This document shows positions 55,858 to 63,893 of a stretch of 64,000 nucleotides of DNA, piece by piece. Under the pieces are notes generated by a model that saw only the letters and a program-made list of their open reading frames with translations, did no database searches and was not told where the DNA came from. Location of the stretch: the NCBI RefSeq assembly GCF_017599345.1, contig NZ_JAGFVL010000032.1, forward strand, positions 215,642 through 279,641, read 5' to 3'. How positions within the stretch are numbered: the first letter of the stretch is position 1; each line of letters begins with the position of its first letter. A program made the translations under genes and the position numbers. The stretch comes from Gracilibacillus suaedae. GTDB lineage: Bacteria > Bacillota > Bacilli > Bacillales > Amphibacillaceae.

Positions 55858-55998
55858 TATAGTGAGCCATCTTACAGGGGGACTATTCTTCCCTGGCTAG
55901 GCCCGTGGAAACTTATCATGATATTAACGTCCGTTTAACCCCGTTGTTCTTCTTTGAAATAGGTTTTACGACAGTTAGCAGTGTGTGATAAAAAACCT
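55858..55998 (-). ncRNA. Structured nhaC leader, candidate ion-sensing riboswitch
   Basis: An extended -10 promoter TGATACAAT (minus strand, 56005-56013) would give a leader of about 160 nt. It can form several stems: AGGTTTT/AAAACCT (plus 55961-55967 with 55992-55998), AACG/CGTT (55926-55929 with 55942-55945) enclosing a GGGTTAAACGG loop, and AGCCA/TGGCT (55865-55869 with 55894-55898) enclosing GGG/CCC. There is no T-run before the AAGGAGG site, so translational control would be expected. The Na+-I class (DUF1646 motif), known upstream of Na+ exporters, is a candidate by context only. Confidence 0.45.
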
Positions 55999-56080
55999 TT
56001 TAACATTGTATCATATTTATATGGCGAATAAGTAAGATTTTTTCCTAGGTTATCGCAGTCGTTGTGGCACCTTTGTGTGA

Positions 56081-56095
56081 TCGAAATGATTACGA
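56081..56095. promoter_or_regulatory. Zur box upstream of ycgR-ycgQ
   Basis: TCGAAATGATTACGA differs from the Bacillus Zur consensus TCGTAATNATTACGA at one position, and the flanking ATTT on the right also fits. It lies 83 bp before ycgR. Zinc-dependent repression of the pair is inferred. Confidence 0.7.
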
Positions 56096-56177
56096 TTTAT
56101 TTTAACGAATTGATTCTAGAATTCTATTTTTTACATAGATATAAAATAGTAGATGAAGACAAAAAAAGGAGAATATT

Positions 56178-57182
56178 ATGAAAAAAAGTATACCTTCCAT
56201 GATTATTGATTCTGCTATTTTATTGTTATTTATGATGGTCATATATGTATCTGGCTTTAGTGATACCCTCTCGTTTATGGAGTTACCAGATTCTTTTTAT
56301 CATCTGAATACCATTTTTTTAAGTATTTTAATAGAAGCATTACCGTTTGTTTTAATAGGTGTGACTATCGCAGGAATTATTCAAATATTTATTACAGAAG
56401 ATCAGTTAAAAAAATGGATTCCTAAAAATAAATATGCCGCTGTCTTTATGAGTTGCGTTGTTGGTGGTCTTTTTCCTGCTTGTGAATGTGGGATTGTTCC
56501 GATTGTTAGAAGACTGATTACAAAGGGTGTACCGATTTATGCAGGGATAGGATTTTTATTAACAGGACCTTTAATTAATCCAATCGTGATCTTCTCTACA
56601 TATATGGCGTTCGGAAATGATTGGCAAATCGCGCTCTTACGGATGGGATTAGGTTTCCTTATTGCACTCGTTATTGGTACTATCATTAGCTTTCTATTTC
56701 AAAGTAATCAGTTGAAAACACGTGCAACCACAGTATCCAGTTGTCAAGCAGACGCTGATAGTGGTAGCCAATCCTTCCTAGAAAAGGTGGGCAAAACGTT
56801 AATACATGCGGTGGACGAATTCTTTGATATGGGGAAATATTTAATTATTGGTGCTTTTTTAGCTTCATTTGTACAAGTATATGTTTCTACTAATTTGTTA
56901 GTCAGTATAGGGGAGGGCCATGTTGCATCACTTGTCGTCATGATGGGATTAGCTTATTTACTGTCATTATGCTCTGAGGCAGATGCTTTTATCGGTGCAT
57001 CGTTCACCAATATATTCCCGCAAGCATCTATTTTAGGTTTTCTCATATATGGACCGATGATAGATTTAAAAAATACATTTATGATGCTAAGTGTGTTTAA
57101 GACTAGGTTTGTGTTGATTTTTGTTGCTATTGTAACAGTCACGGTTTTCATTATGATCAGCCTGTTGCAAGGATTTATGTAA
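56178..57182 (+). CDS. ycgR: Permease, DUF318/UPF0718 family (YcgR-like)
   Basis: 334 residues with about eight membrane helices. The family cysteines are C102 and C104 in LFPACECGIVPIVRR, and a second conserved stretch is LCSEADAFIGASF, both plausible metal or thiol sites. It matches B. subtilis YcgR, encoded next to YcgQ as here. The transported substrate is not established. AAAGGAG precedes the ATG. The Zur box suggests a link to zinc homeostasis. Confidence 0.88.
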   Translation: MKKSIPSMIIDSAILLLFMMVIYVSGFSDTLSFMELPDSFYHLNTIFLSILIEALPFVLIGVTIAGIIQIFITEDQLKKWIPKNKYAAVFMSCVVGGLFPACECGIVPIVRRLITKGVPIYAGIGFLLTGPLINPIVIFSTYMAFGNDWQIALLRMGLGFLIALVIGTIISFLFQSNQLKTRATTVSSCQADADSGSQSFLEKVGKTLIHAVDEFFDMGKYLIIGAFLASFVQVYVSTNLLVSIGEGHVASLVVMMGLAYLLSLCSEADAFIGASFTNIFPQASILGFLIYGPMIDLKNTFMMLSVFKTRFVLIFVAIVTVTVFIMISLLQGFM

Positions 57183-57194
57183 GGAGGCAGCACC

Positions 57195-58142
57195 ATGAAA
57201 TTAAATGGACAACAACTATTACGCGCTACGATTCTTTTATTTTTCACCATTTTTATTTTTCGATTACACGTTACCGGTGATATCTTAAAGTTGATTAATC
57301 CGAAATATGAAACCTTCAGTCAAATTGGGGCATCACTATTTCTCTTGTTATTTCTAGTTCAAATGCATCGAGTGTTTACATTCGGAGCAAAAGCAGAACA
57401 TCCTCCTCATGATCATGAAGAATGTCATGGCCACCATCATGATCATGGAGATCAGCCAATGAATCTAAAAAAAGTTGTTAGTTATCTAGTTATTGCTTTT
57501 CCGATTGTAACAGGTATGTTATTACCACTATCGAGCTTAGATGCATCGATTGCAAAAAATAAAGGTTCAACACTGTCGATTACAAGTCAATCACAACAAG
57601 AGGAATCATCACGAGATGAACTCGCTGATACACCTCCTCCAGGTGAAGTTCCTCCTGGGACAGGCCAACCGGCAGGTGATGATAATCCGATAGATCCGAA
57701 TATCTATAAAAATAAGATTTCAAAGACCGAATATGATCAGTTGCGTGCTGATATTTTGCAACAGACACATATAGAAATGGGTGAAACGCTCTTTTCAACG
57801 TATTATCAAGAAATAATGTCGAATCCCGATCAATTGCAAGGGACAAAGGTGAGCTTATCAGGATTTGTGTATCGAGAAGAAGGTTTTTCAGCACAGCAAT
57901 TAGTAATCGGTCGCTTTTTGATTACACATTGTGTGGCAGATGCTGGATTAATAGGTTTCTTAACCGAATATGATCAGGCAGTAAACTTCGAAGATAATAC
58001 GTGGTTAAACGTAACGGGGACGATTCAATTAACAAATTATCAAGGTTCCCAAATACCGATTATCGAAGTAACTGAGGTAGAAACAATTGGTGAACCTGAC
58101 CAGCCTTATGTATATCCTGTAAATATTGAGGTTGTTGAGTAG
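57195..58142 (+). CDS. ycgQ: YcgQ-like membrane protein with His-rich loop (TIGR03943 family)
   Basis: 315 residues. Two N-terminal membrane helices (about 10-28 and 45-58), a His-rich metal-binding loop HPPHDHEECHGHHHDHG at 69-85, a third helix (about 96-115), a Pro/Gly-rich linker and a C-terminal OB-like domain (LSGFVYREEGFSAQQLVIGR, then ITHCVADAGLIG with a conserved Cys). It is 12 bp after ycgR. It probably works with YcgR in metal handling. Confidence 0.88.
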   Translation: MKLNGQQLLRATILLFFTIFIFRLHVTGDILKLINPKYETFSQIGASLFLLLFLVQMHRVFTFGAKAEHPPHDHEECHGHHHDHGDQPMNLKKVVSYLVIAFPIVTGMLLPLSSLDASIAKNKGSTLSITSQSQQEESSRDELADTPPPGEVPPGTGQPAGDDNPIDPNIYKNKISKTEYDQLRADILQQTHIEMGETLFSTYYQEIMSNPDQLQGTKVSLSGFVYREEGFSAQQLVIGRFLITHCVADAGLIGFLTEYDQAVNFEDNTWLNVTGTIQLTNYQGSQIPIIEVTEVETIGEPDQPYVYPVNIEVVE

Positions 58143-58153
58143 AGAAGAAAAAA

Positions 58154-58193
58154 GTGCGGTCAGTGATGGTAGGACACTGACCACATTCTTTAT
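58154..58193. terminator. Intrinsic terminator
   Basis: TG(C)GGTCAGTG pairs with CACTGACC(A)CA, followed by TTCTTTATT. It lies between ycgQ and the convergent export protein gene. Confidence 0.8.
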
Positions 58194-58215
58194 TAGAAGT
58201 AACCTTTCATTTGTT

Positions 58216-58647
58216 TTAATTGGTGAAAAAGTCAAATCCTAAAGCGGTTAATACTCCAATTGCTAATGACCATGCTCCAATGCTGAAGGAAGACCATACG
58301 AAGGTTGAACGTTTGGTTGCACCAAGTGTCATGCCGATAAAGGCAGCAATATGAGAGCCAATTAAGATAGGTCCAAGCAACACCATGCCAGGCAGGCCGT
58401 ATCTATTCCAAAGAGTGCGTGCTCTATCCTGCCGCTTGGATTCTTTCTTTTTATTCCTTTTTGCCAGCCACAGTTTGAATTTATCGTATCCGATAATTAA
58501 GGCTAATATCGTTGCCATATTTCCGATGAATGCAGCTAATATAACGAGAATGGGGTTTAACCCTGATAAAATCCCAAGAGGAATAACAATTGCTATCTCA
58601 AACCAGGGAACTGCAGCGCCTAAAAAGATTAGTAGATATTCCAACAC
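58216..58647 (-). CDS. Small multi-drug export protein family
   Basis: 143 residues, four membrane helices. GAAVPWFEIAIVIPLGILSG and the NRYGLPGMVLLGPILIGSHI region match the small multi-drug export (Sm_multidrug_ex) family. Despite the family name, the substrate is unproven. It lies upstream of and convergent with nothing else of its kind; no ABC partner is present. Confidence 0.82.
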   Translation of the reverse strand: MLEYLLIFLGAAVPWFEIAIVIPLGILSGLNPILVILAAFIGNMATILALIIGYDKFKLWLAKRNKKKESKRQDRARTLWNRYGLPGMVLLGPILIGSHIAAFIGMTLGATKRSTFVWSSFSIGAWSLAIGVLTALGFDFFTN

Positions 58648-58705
58648 TATGCCATTCTCCTTTCATTAAAAAAGTTGATGTCTCTTACAACATCAACCTT
58701 TCAAG

Positions 58706-59149
58706 CTATGAAACTACAGCTAATTCACTTGCTAATCGATCACAAAATTTCTCGCATTTATGAAGATCTTCGTCTTGCGGCGTTAATTCTACCTTTAAAG
58801 TAACGGCAAGATTAGTGTGAACGTAAAGCATATCTCTAAACATGTCAACCGCTCCACAATAATAAGGATAGAAACTATCTCCTGTTCCAAATACACCAGT
58901 AGTAAGATGGTTTACCTCTTCCTCTTCAAATGCTTCAAAAACTTCTTCCATTTCGATCGGCAGATCGCCATTATCCCATGAGTAGGTTCCAACTGTGACG
59001 ATATCATAGTTGTGTAGTAGTTGTGGATGAAATTCATCAACAGGGATTAAGTCTGCTTCGATATGATGGTTGTTCAGTTTTTCGCAAATGATTTCTGCTA
59101 GGGTAGAAGTATTACCAGTTACAGAAGTATAAATAATCGCAGCTTTCAT
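58706..59149 (-). CDS. Flavodoxin in the ribonucleotide reductase operon
   Basis: 147 residues. The FMN phosphate loop is SVTGNTSTL near the N-terminus; TYSWDNGDLP and GTGDSFYPYYCGAVDMF are the two aromatic isoalloxazine loops. It is a short-chain flavodoxin, longer than and unlike the usual NrdI. It starts 17 bp after the beta-subunit gene, so it is probably the electron donor that activates or maintains the beta-subunit metal-tyrosyl radical, taking the place of NrdI. That role is inference. Confidence 0.88.
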   Translation of the reverse strand: MKAAIIYTSVTGNTSTLAEIICEKLNNHHIEADLIPVDEFHPQLLHNYDIVTVGTYSWDNGDLPIEMEEVFEAFEEEEVNHLTTGVFGTGDSFYPYYCGAVDMFRDMLYVHTNLAVTLKVELTPQDEDLHKCEKFCDRLASELAVVS

Positions 59150-59166
59150 CTTGAAAAGCCTCCTTA

Positions 59167-60216
59167 TTAAAGTTCGTCAAAGCCGTTAGATGATGATACT
59201 TTCGTATAGGTACGAGATTTTTGCTCGAAAAAGTCTGATTTGGTTTCGTTCATCATTTCATCACTGAAGACATGAATCCATTCCATAGGATTGTCACGTT
59301 CCGGATAATAGTTGTCCAAGCCGATTTGACGGAAACGTTTGTTAGCTAAATACTCGACGTAGCCATGGAATTCATCAAGGTCAATACCTTCAATATCTTT
59401 CAAAATGTAATCCGCCCATTCTTTTTCTAGTTGTACGGCCTTATCAACTGTTTGATAGACATATTGAATATTCTCTTCGGTATTAAGCTCTGGATTTTCC
59501 GTAAGCAGAATCCGGACGAATTGTGAAACGAAATAGGCGTGTTGCATTTCATCACGTTGGATATAGCTGATCATCGTACTTGTTTTTAACATTTTTTGCT
59601 GACGTGCCAAATGATAGAAGAAGGCGAACCCTGCATAAAAGTAGATACCTTCTAAATTAATAGAGTTAATCGCTAATTCAAATAAACGTTGTGGTGTCGG
59701 ATTTTCACGGAACGCTTCATAGCTATCAAGAATTAACTGGTTTCGTTTACGGACAATTGGATCTTCTTTAGCCTGATCAAAGCGCTCATTTTGTTCACGT
59801 AAAGGTACAAGAGAACTTAGAATGTAAGAATAGGACTCATTGTGTACGGCTTCCTGCTGTGAAATAACAGCGAAAATTGCTTTGAAGCTAGAATCTGTTA
59901 CGTAGTCCATCACATGTGTCATTGTTGGTGTTTGTAAGCTATCTAAGGATGCAAGCTGTGTATTAATACGTAAGAAAACATCTTTTTCCGTTTCGGATAA
60001 GTTATCCCATTGTTTGATGTCGTCTTGCATATTGATTTCTTGGGCTTTCCAAAAATTAGCTAATAATGTTTGATATAAATCATACATTTGAGGATAAGCG
60101 ATGTCGTTCCAGTTTAATAGTCCGGAAGACTCGCCGTTAATAATACCAGTTGCTTTATTCGGATAAGTAGGATTTAAAAGTTTGATTTTAGTTAATGATT
60201 GATCGATTTGTGTCAT
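59167..60216 (-). CDS. nrdB: Class I ribonucleotide reductase beta subunit
   Basis: 349 residues from the ATG at 60216, behind GGGAGG. Metal ligands fit class I: D92 (SLDSLQ), E122 and H125 (QQEAVHNESY), then Glu in NLEGIYFYAGF and Glu/His in RDEMQHAYF. The radical tyrosine Y129 is present, four residues after H125. It generates the tyrosyl radical used by the alpha subunit. Whether the cofactor is Fe or Mn (class Ia or Ib, hence nrdB or nrdF) cannot be read directly. Confidence 0.93.
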   Translation of the reverse strand: MTQIDQSLTKIKLLNPTYPNKATGIINGESSGLLNWNDIAYPQMYDLYQTLLANFWKAQEINMQDDIKQWDNLSETEKDVFLRINTQLASLDSLQTPTMTHVMDYVTDSSFKAIFAVISQQEAVHNESYSYILSSLVPLREQNERFDQAKEDPIVRKRNQLILDSYEAFRENPTPQRLFELAINSINLEGIYFYAGFAFFYHLARQQKMLKTSTMISYIQRDEMQHAYFVSQFVRILLTENPELNTEENIQYVYQTVDKAVQLEKEWADYILKDIEGIDLDEFHGYVEYLANKRFRQIGLDNYYPERDNPMEWIHVFSDEMMNETKSDFFEQKSRTYTKVSSSNGFDEL

Positions 60217-60253
60217 TTCCGGTCCTCCCACATAGGATAAAAATATGGATAGT

Positions 60254-60287
60254 GAATGCCGTTACCGCACTTCTGCGGTCGGCATTC
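60254..60287 (-). promoter_or_regulatory. Intra-operon hairpin between nrdA and nrdB
   Basis: GAATGCCG and CGGCATTC form the outer stem, and ACCGCA with TGCGGT the inner stem around GAAG, with two bulged bases. No T-run follows on the minus strand. It probably adjusts the relative amounts of the two subunits. Confidence 0.65.
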
Positions 60288-60354
60288 AATATATTATGAA
60301 GTATAAAATTTCCGCATTGGTTGTCTAGCACCGAGAGCCCTAAGCTTTTCTTAT

Positions 60355-62643
60355 TTAACTATGGCATGCTTCACATTCTTCGATTTCTGTTTGGGAAGTA
60401 CTGCGAACATAATAGGTTGTTTTCAGACGGTTTTCCCATGCTGCCATGTGTAAATTTAACAATTCTTTTGCTTTAATGTCATGACGTACATAGAAATTAA
60501 AGCTGATTGCTTGATCAATGTGACGTTGTCTTTTTGCGTTTTGCTTGATACTCCAAACTTGATCCAACTCGTGACGTGCACGACGGTAATAATTGTATGT
60601 GACATGATCTAAGTCTGGTGCTGTCACTTTAAATTTGAAGTTTTTCTTTTCTTCGGCAAATTCTACCGCATATAATGGGTCAATTCCATCTGTAGAGCCA
60701 CCGATTTTTGCGGTAGAAGAGTTTGGTGCTACAGCCATTAACCAACCATTGCGAATACCGTTCGTTGCCACTTCTTCGCGTAAGCTGTTCCAGCGGTCTG
60801 AATGATAATCTCTTCTGTCAAAATAGACACCTGTTTCCCACTCGGATCCTTCAAATTCAGAGTAAGCACCTTTTTCCTTTGCTAACTCCATAGATGCTTT
60901 AATCGTGTAATAAGCAATATCTTCGTAAACTTTATCAGCAAACTCGACAGCTTCTTCTGATTCCCAATGGATGCTCTCTAATGCAAGCAAGTGGTGCCAG
61001 CCGAAAGTACCTAGACCGACAGCACGATATTTTTTGTTGGTAACTTGTGCTTGGCCGACTGTGATCGTATTAAGATCAATAACATTGTCTAACATACGAA
61101 CTTGGATAGCAATTAAGCGATCTAAGACTTCTTCGCGAACCGCATTTGGTAAATTAATCGATGATAAGTTACATACTACAAAATCACCTGGTTTACGAAC
61201 AATCACGATATTACCTTCTTCATCTTGATATTCTTTTGAGATTGTTGTTGGTGACATATTTTGAGCAATCTCCGTACATAAGTTACTGCAATAGATAGAT
61301 GTTTTACCAACACCACGTTTATGTTTATTTGGATTTTGACGATTAACTTCATCACGGTAGAACATATACGGTGTACCAGTTTCTAACTGAGCGATCATAA
61401 TACGTGCCATTACGTCCATCGCACGGTATGTTTTTCTAGGAAGTAAAGGATGATTCACGGCTTCCCAATATTTTTCGGTAAAGTATTTGTTGTCTTTTTC
61501 ATCATAGAAATCCTCAAGACCAAGTGGATTACCATTTTTGTCCTTCCAGCCCATGATTTGTTTTACTTGATGTGGGCAGAATGTATGCCATTCGCCGATA
61601 CTTTTACCTTGTGCATCTGTTTCTCTTAATTGTTCCATAAATAAATCCGGGATAGCTACACCTGTAAAGATATCGTGGGCTTTACGACGTTCATCACCAT
61701 TATTTGTTTTTAAGTCTAAGAAACCGTTCATAATGTCTTTATGGAAAACATCCAGATAGATTGCCACAGCACCTTGTCGTTGACCTAATTGATCGACACT
61801 AACTGCTGTATCGTTCACTAAACGAATCCATGGCACAACACCAGATGAGTTTCCTTTAAATCTCTTAATATCTGAACCTAGTGCACGAACTTTACCGTAA
61901 TAGATGCCGATTCCACCGCCATCTTTACTAAGACGGGCGATATCCCAGTTATTTAAATAAATGCCGTCTAATGAATCGTCTACAGTATCTATAAAACAAG
62001 AAGACAACTGGCCATAGCTTTTACCTGCATTGGATAAGGTAGGTGTTGCGACTGTCATATATAGGTTGCTTAATGCCCAATAAGCTTCCTTCACTAATTC
62101 AACACGTTTTTCAGGTGCTTCATTTTGCATTAATGTCATGGCAATAATCATAAATCGTTCTTGTGGCAGTTCATATAGATTACGATCATGATCTCTTGCT
62201 AAATAACGATCTGCTAATAGAAAAAGTCCAATGTAGTTGAAGAGTGAATCCTTTTCTGGATCAATTGCTTGTTGTAGCTGATTTATTTCATCTTTGCTAT
62301 AATGAGTAAGGATGTCGGTACTATATATTCCTTTATCTGTTAGTAGTTGAATTAATTGATATAAATCTCCGTATTTTTGAGCAGGATCATACTCACGATT
62401 TTGTGCTGCTTCTTCATATAATTGTGTTAAATGGAAATGAGCCGCGACAAAAGTCCAATTAGGCTGATCCATCGAGATACGGTTTAATGAATAGAATAAA
62501 GCTTCTTGGGTTGAGCCTTTGTCGGATTTTGCAGATTCTTCGATACGTTTCTGTATATCTTTCGTATCTAATCCATACTTTTCTTCCGCTTCTTGTAGAG
62601 CTTTGGTGACTGATTGTTTGATAGATTTAACTTCTGTTGTCAT
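60355..62643 (-). CDS. nrdA: Class I ribonucleotide reductase alpha subunit
   Basis: 762 residues from the ATG at 62643, eight bases after GGAGG. The redox cysteines are in QLSSCFID and VVCNLSSINLP, the thiyl-radical cysteine in SNLCTEI, and the C-terminal shuttle pair is CEAC, four residues from the end. The N-terminal 80 residues look like a divergent or partial ATP-cone without the usual VxKRDG motif. It reduces ribonucleoside diphosphates to deoxy forms for DNA synthesis. It is the first gene of nrdA-nrdB-flavodoxin. Confidence 0.94.
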   Translation of the reverse strand: MTTEVKSIKQSVTKALQEAEEKYGLDTKDIQKRIEESAKSDKGSTQEALFYSLNRISMDQPNWTFVAAHFHLTQLYEEAAQNREYDPAQKYGDLYQLIQLLTDKGIYSTDILTHYSKDEINQLQQAIDPEKDSLFNYIGLFLLADRYLARDHDRNLYELPQERFMIIAMTLMQNEAPEKRVELVKEAYWALSNLYMTVATPTLSNAGKSYGQLSSCFIDTVDDSLDGIYLNNWDIARLSKDGGGIGIYYGKVRALGSDIKRFKGNSSGVVPWIRLVNDTAVSVDQLGQRQGAVAIYLDVFHKDIMNGFLDLKTNNGDERRKAHDIFTGVAIPDLFMEQLRETDAQGKSIGEWHTFCPHQVKQIMGWKDKNGNPLGLEDFYDEKDNKYFTEKYWEAVNHPLLPRKTYRAMDVMARIMIAQLETGTPYMFYRDEVNRQNPNKHKRGVGKTSIYCSNLCTEIAQNMSPTTISKEYQDEEGNIVIVRKPGDFVVCNLSSINLPNAVREEVLDRLIAIQVRMLDNVIDLNTITVGQAQVTNKKYRAVGLGTFGWHHLLALESIHWESEEAVEFADKVYEDIAYYTIKASMELAKEKGAYSEFEGSEWETGVYFDRRDYHSDRWNSLREEVATNGIRNGWLMAVAPNSSTAKIGGSTDGIDPLYAVEFAEEKKNFKFKVTAPDLDHVTYNYYRRARHELDQVWSIKQNAKRQRHIDQAISFNFYVRHDIKAKELLNLHMAAWENRLKTTYYVRSTSQTEIEECEACHS

Positions 62644-62760
62644 GAAAAAAACCTCCAATTACATAATAAAAGCGCTCATGATGGAGCGATTAAAGACTGA
62701 ATAATGTATGTAGTTTACTAAACTGAGAAAAATTAGGTTTTCACAGTATTGATGTCGCGA

Positions 62761-62808
62761 ATACAATATATAGATGTTTTTGTCTTGTGAATCATCTATA
62801 TATTGTAT
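62761..62808 (-). promoter_or_regulatory. Pair of NrdR boxes upstream of nrdA
   Basis: ATACAATATATAGATG (62761-62776) and its exact reverse complement CATCTATATATTGTAT (62793-62808) both fit the NrdR box core CWATATATWG. Their centres are 32 bp apart, three helical turns, the usual spacing for cooperative NrdR binding. The 395-bp region around them also holds the csaA promoter area; nothing else was recognised. Confidence 0.82.
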
Positions 62809-63029
62809 TTTATCTTAAAAGCGGATTTTTGACAACAATAAAATTTGTGTAAAAATCATTAAAATCTATTAAAACTATGATAAAAAAGTTGATATAGAGA
62901 CTTCTACTATATCCGATTGGGACCTAAGTATCAAATTTTTAAACTACTGCTTTTGTCAAAAATAGTAAGAAAATGGTATGATAAAAATAATATCGAAAAA
63001 TGACATAAAAAAGGACAATAATAACAGAG

Positions 63030-63368
63030 GTGATAACGATAGCTTCATTTGATGATTTTACAAAGTTAGATTTGCGAATTGGAACTGTAATCGAAGCAGA
63101 AGATTTTAAAGAAGCGAGAAAACCAGCGATTAAGTTAAAAATTGATTTTGGTGAGCTAGGTGTAAAACAGTCCTCAGCACAAATTACGAAAAGGTATAAT
63201 CCGGACCAGTTAGTCGGGCGCCAAGTAGCGGCAGTAGTTAATTTTCCACCTTTACGAATTGCCGGCTTTAAATCAGAGGTGTTGGTATTAGGCGGAATAC
63301 CAGGAACAGACGATGTGGTGTTGCTCAGACCTGATGAAACCGTGGAAAATGGTACGAAAATATCTTAA
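63030..63368 (+). CDS. csaA: tRNA-binding / chaperone protein CsaA
   Basis: 112 residues by conventional start. A single OB-fold tRNA-binding domain with the CsaA hallmarks [40 protein letters not shown] and [19 protein letters not shown]. It dimerises and binds tRNA; in Bacillus it has been linked to export chaperoning. The GTG at 63030 lies inside the AGAGGTGAT ribosome-binding site. By alignment with B. subtilis CsaA the true start may be the ATA at 63039. Confidence 0.93.
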   Translation: MITIASFDDFTKLDLRIGTVIEAEDFKEARKPAIKLKIDFGELGVKQSSAQITKRYNPDQLVGRQVAAVVNFPPLRIAGFKSEVLVLGGIPGTDDVVLLRPDETVENGTKIS

Positions 63369-63384
63369 TAAGGAAGGGGAGTAG

Positions 63385-63579
63385 GTGGAAATCAATAAGA
63401 AATTAAACTCTTATCAAACCCTATTTATGATATTTTTTGTGATAATCGTACTAGCAATATTCGAATTTGTAGTTCCCGATTTTCAGTTTAAGTCAGTTGT
63501 CTTCATTTTACTAAGTGGATTCTCAGCATGGCTAGGGGCCATGTTATCTCTTGTACTCTTTAAGGAACAGGTTAAGTGA
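63385..63579 (+). CDS. Small two-span membrane protein
   Basis: 64 residues from a GTG behind AAGGGGAG, 16 bp after csaA and probably cotranscribed. Two hydrophobic helices (about 12-30 and 36-57) with a short charged tail. I recognise no family. Confidence 0.65.
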   Translation: MEINKKLNSYQTLFMIFFVIIVLAIFEFVVPDFQFKSVVFILLSGFSAWLGAMLSLVLFKEQVK

Positions 63580-63730
63580 ACATAGAAAGGACTTCCAACA
63601 CAATGAAATGTACCCTTTGTCAAGGACATTTTAGGTTTGCCGGTTTTTCTTATATGGAAAGAAAGTATATAATCCTTGGTATCAACGCATTTGTTATCAA
63701 AGTAGCCATTTTGAAATAAACCGTATAGGA

Positions 63731-63893
63731 AACCATCGCTGCGGCTGTCCACTTCCCTTTCCACGGGATTTTCGACTAAGCTAACTTTTCCAAGCAAAAC
63801 CCGCTTGAAAAAGTGGATCTTAGTCGAAAATCATCCCGTAGGAGTGGAAGCGGACGGCCTTCGCTATGGAGCTATTCTACAATGTTAGTGACA
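63731..63893 (-). repeat. Dispersed palindromic repeat, copy D
   Basis: Matches copy C over about 160 bp: GGCTGTCCACTTCCCTTTCC, AGCTAACTTTTC, CTTGAAAAAGTGGATCTTAG, GGAGTGGAAGCGGACGGCC. TTTTCGACTAAG / CTTAGTCGAAAA form an extra stem. A further CGCCCACTTCGACTCC at 63979-63994 may begin another copy cut by the window edge. The region from 63580 to the end contains no convincing gene. Confidence 0.75.

Noticed and set aside
63483..63797. Minus-strand 104-residue frame at the right edge
   Set aside because: Crosses the small membrane gene antisense and runs into repeat copy D; no ribosome-binding site or domain.
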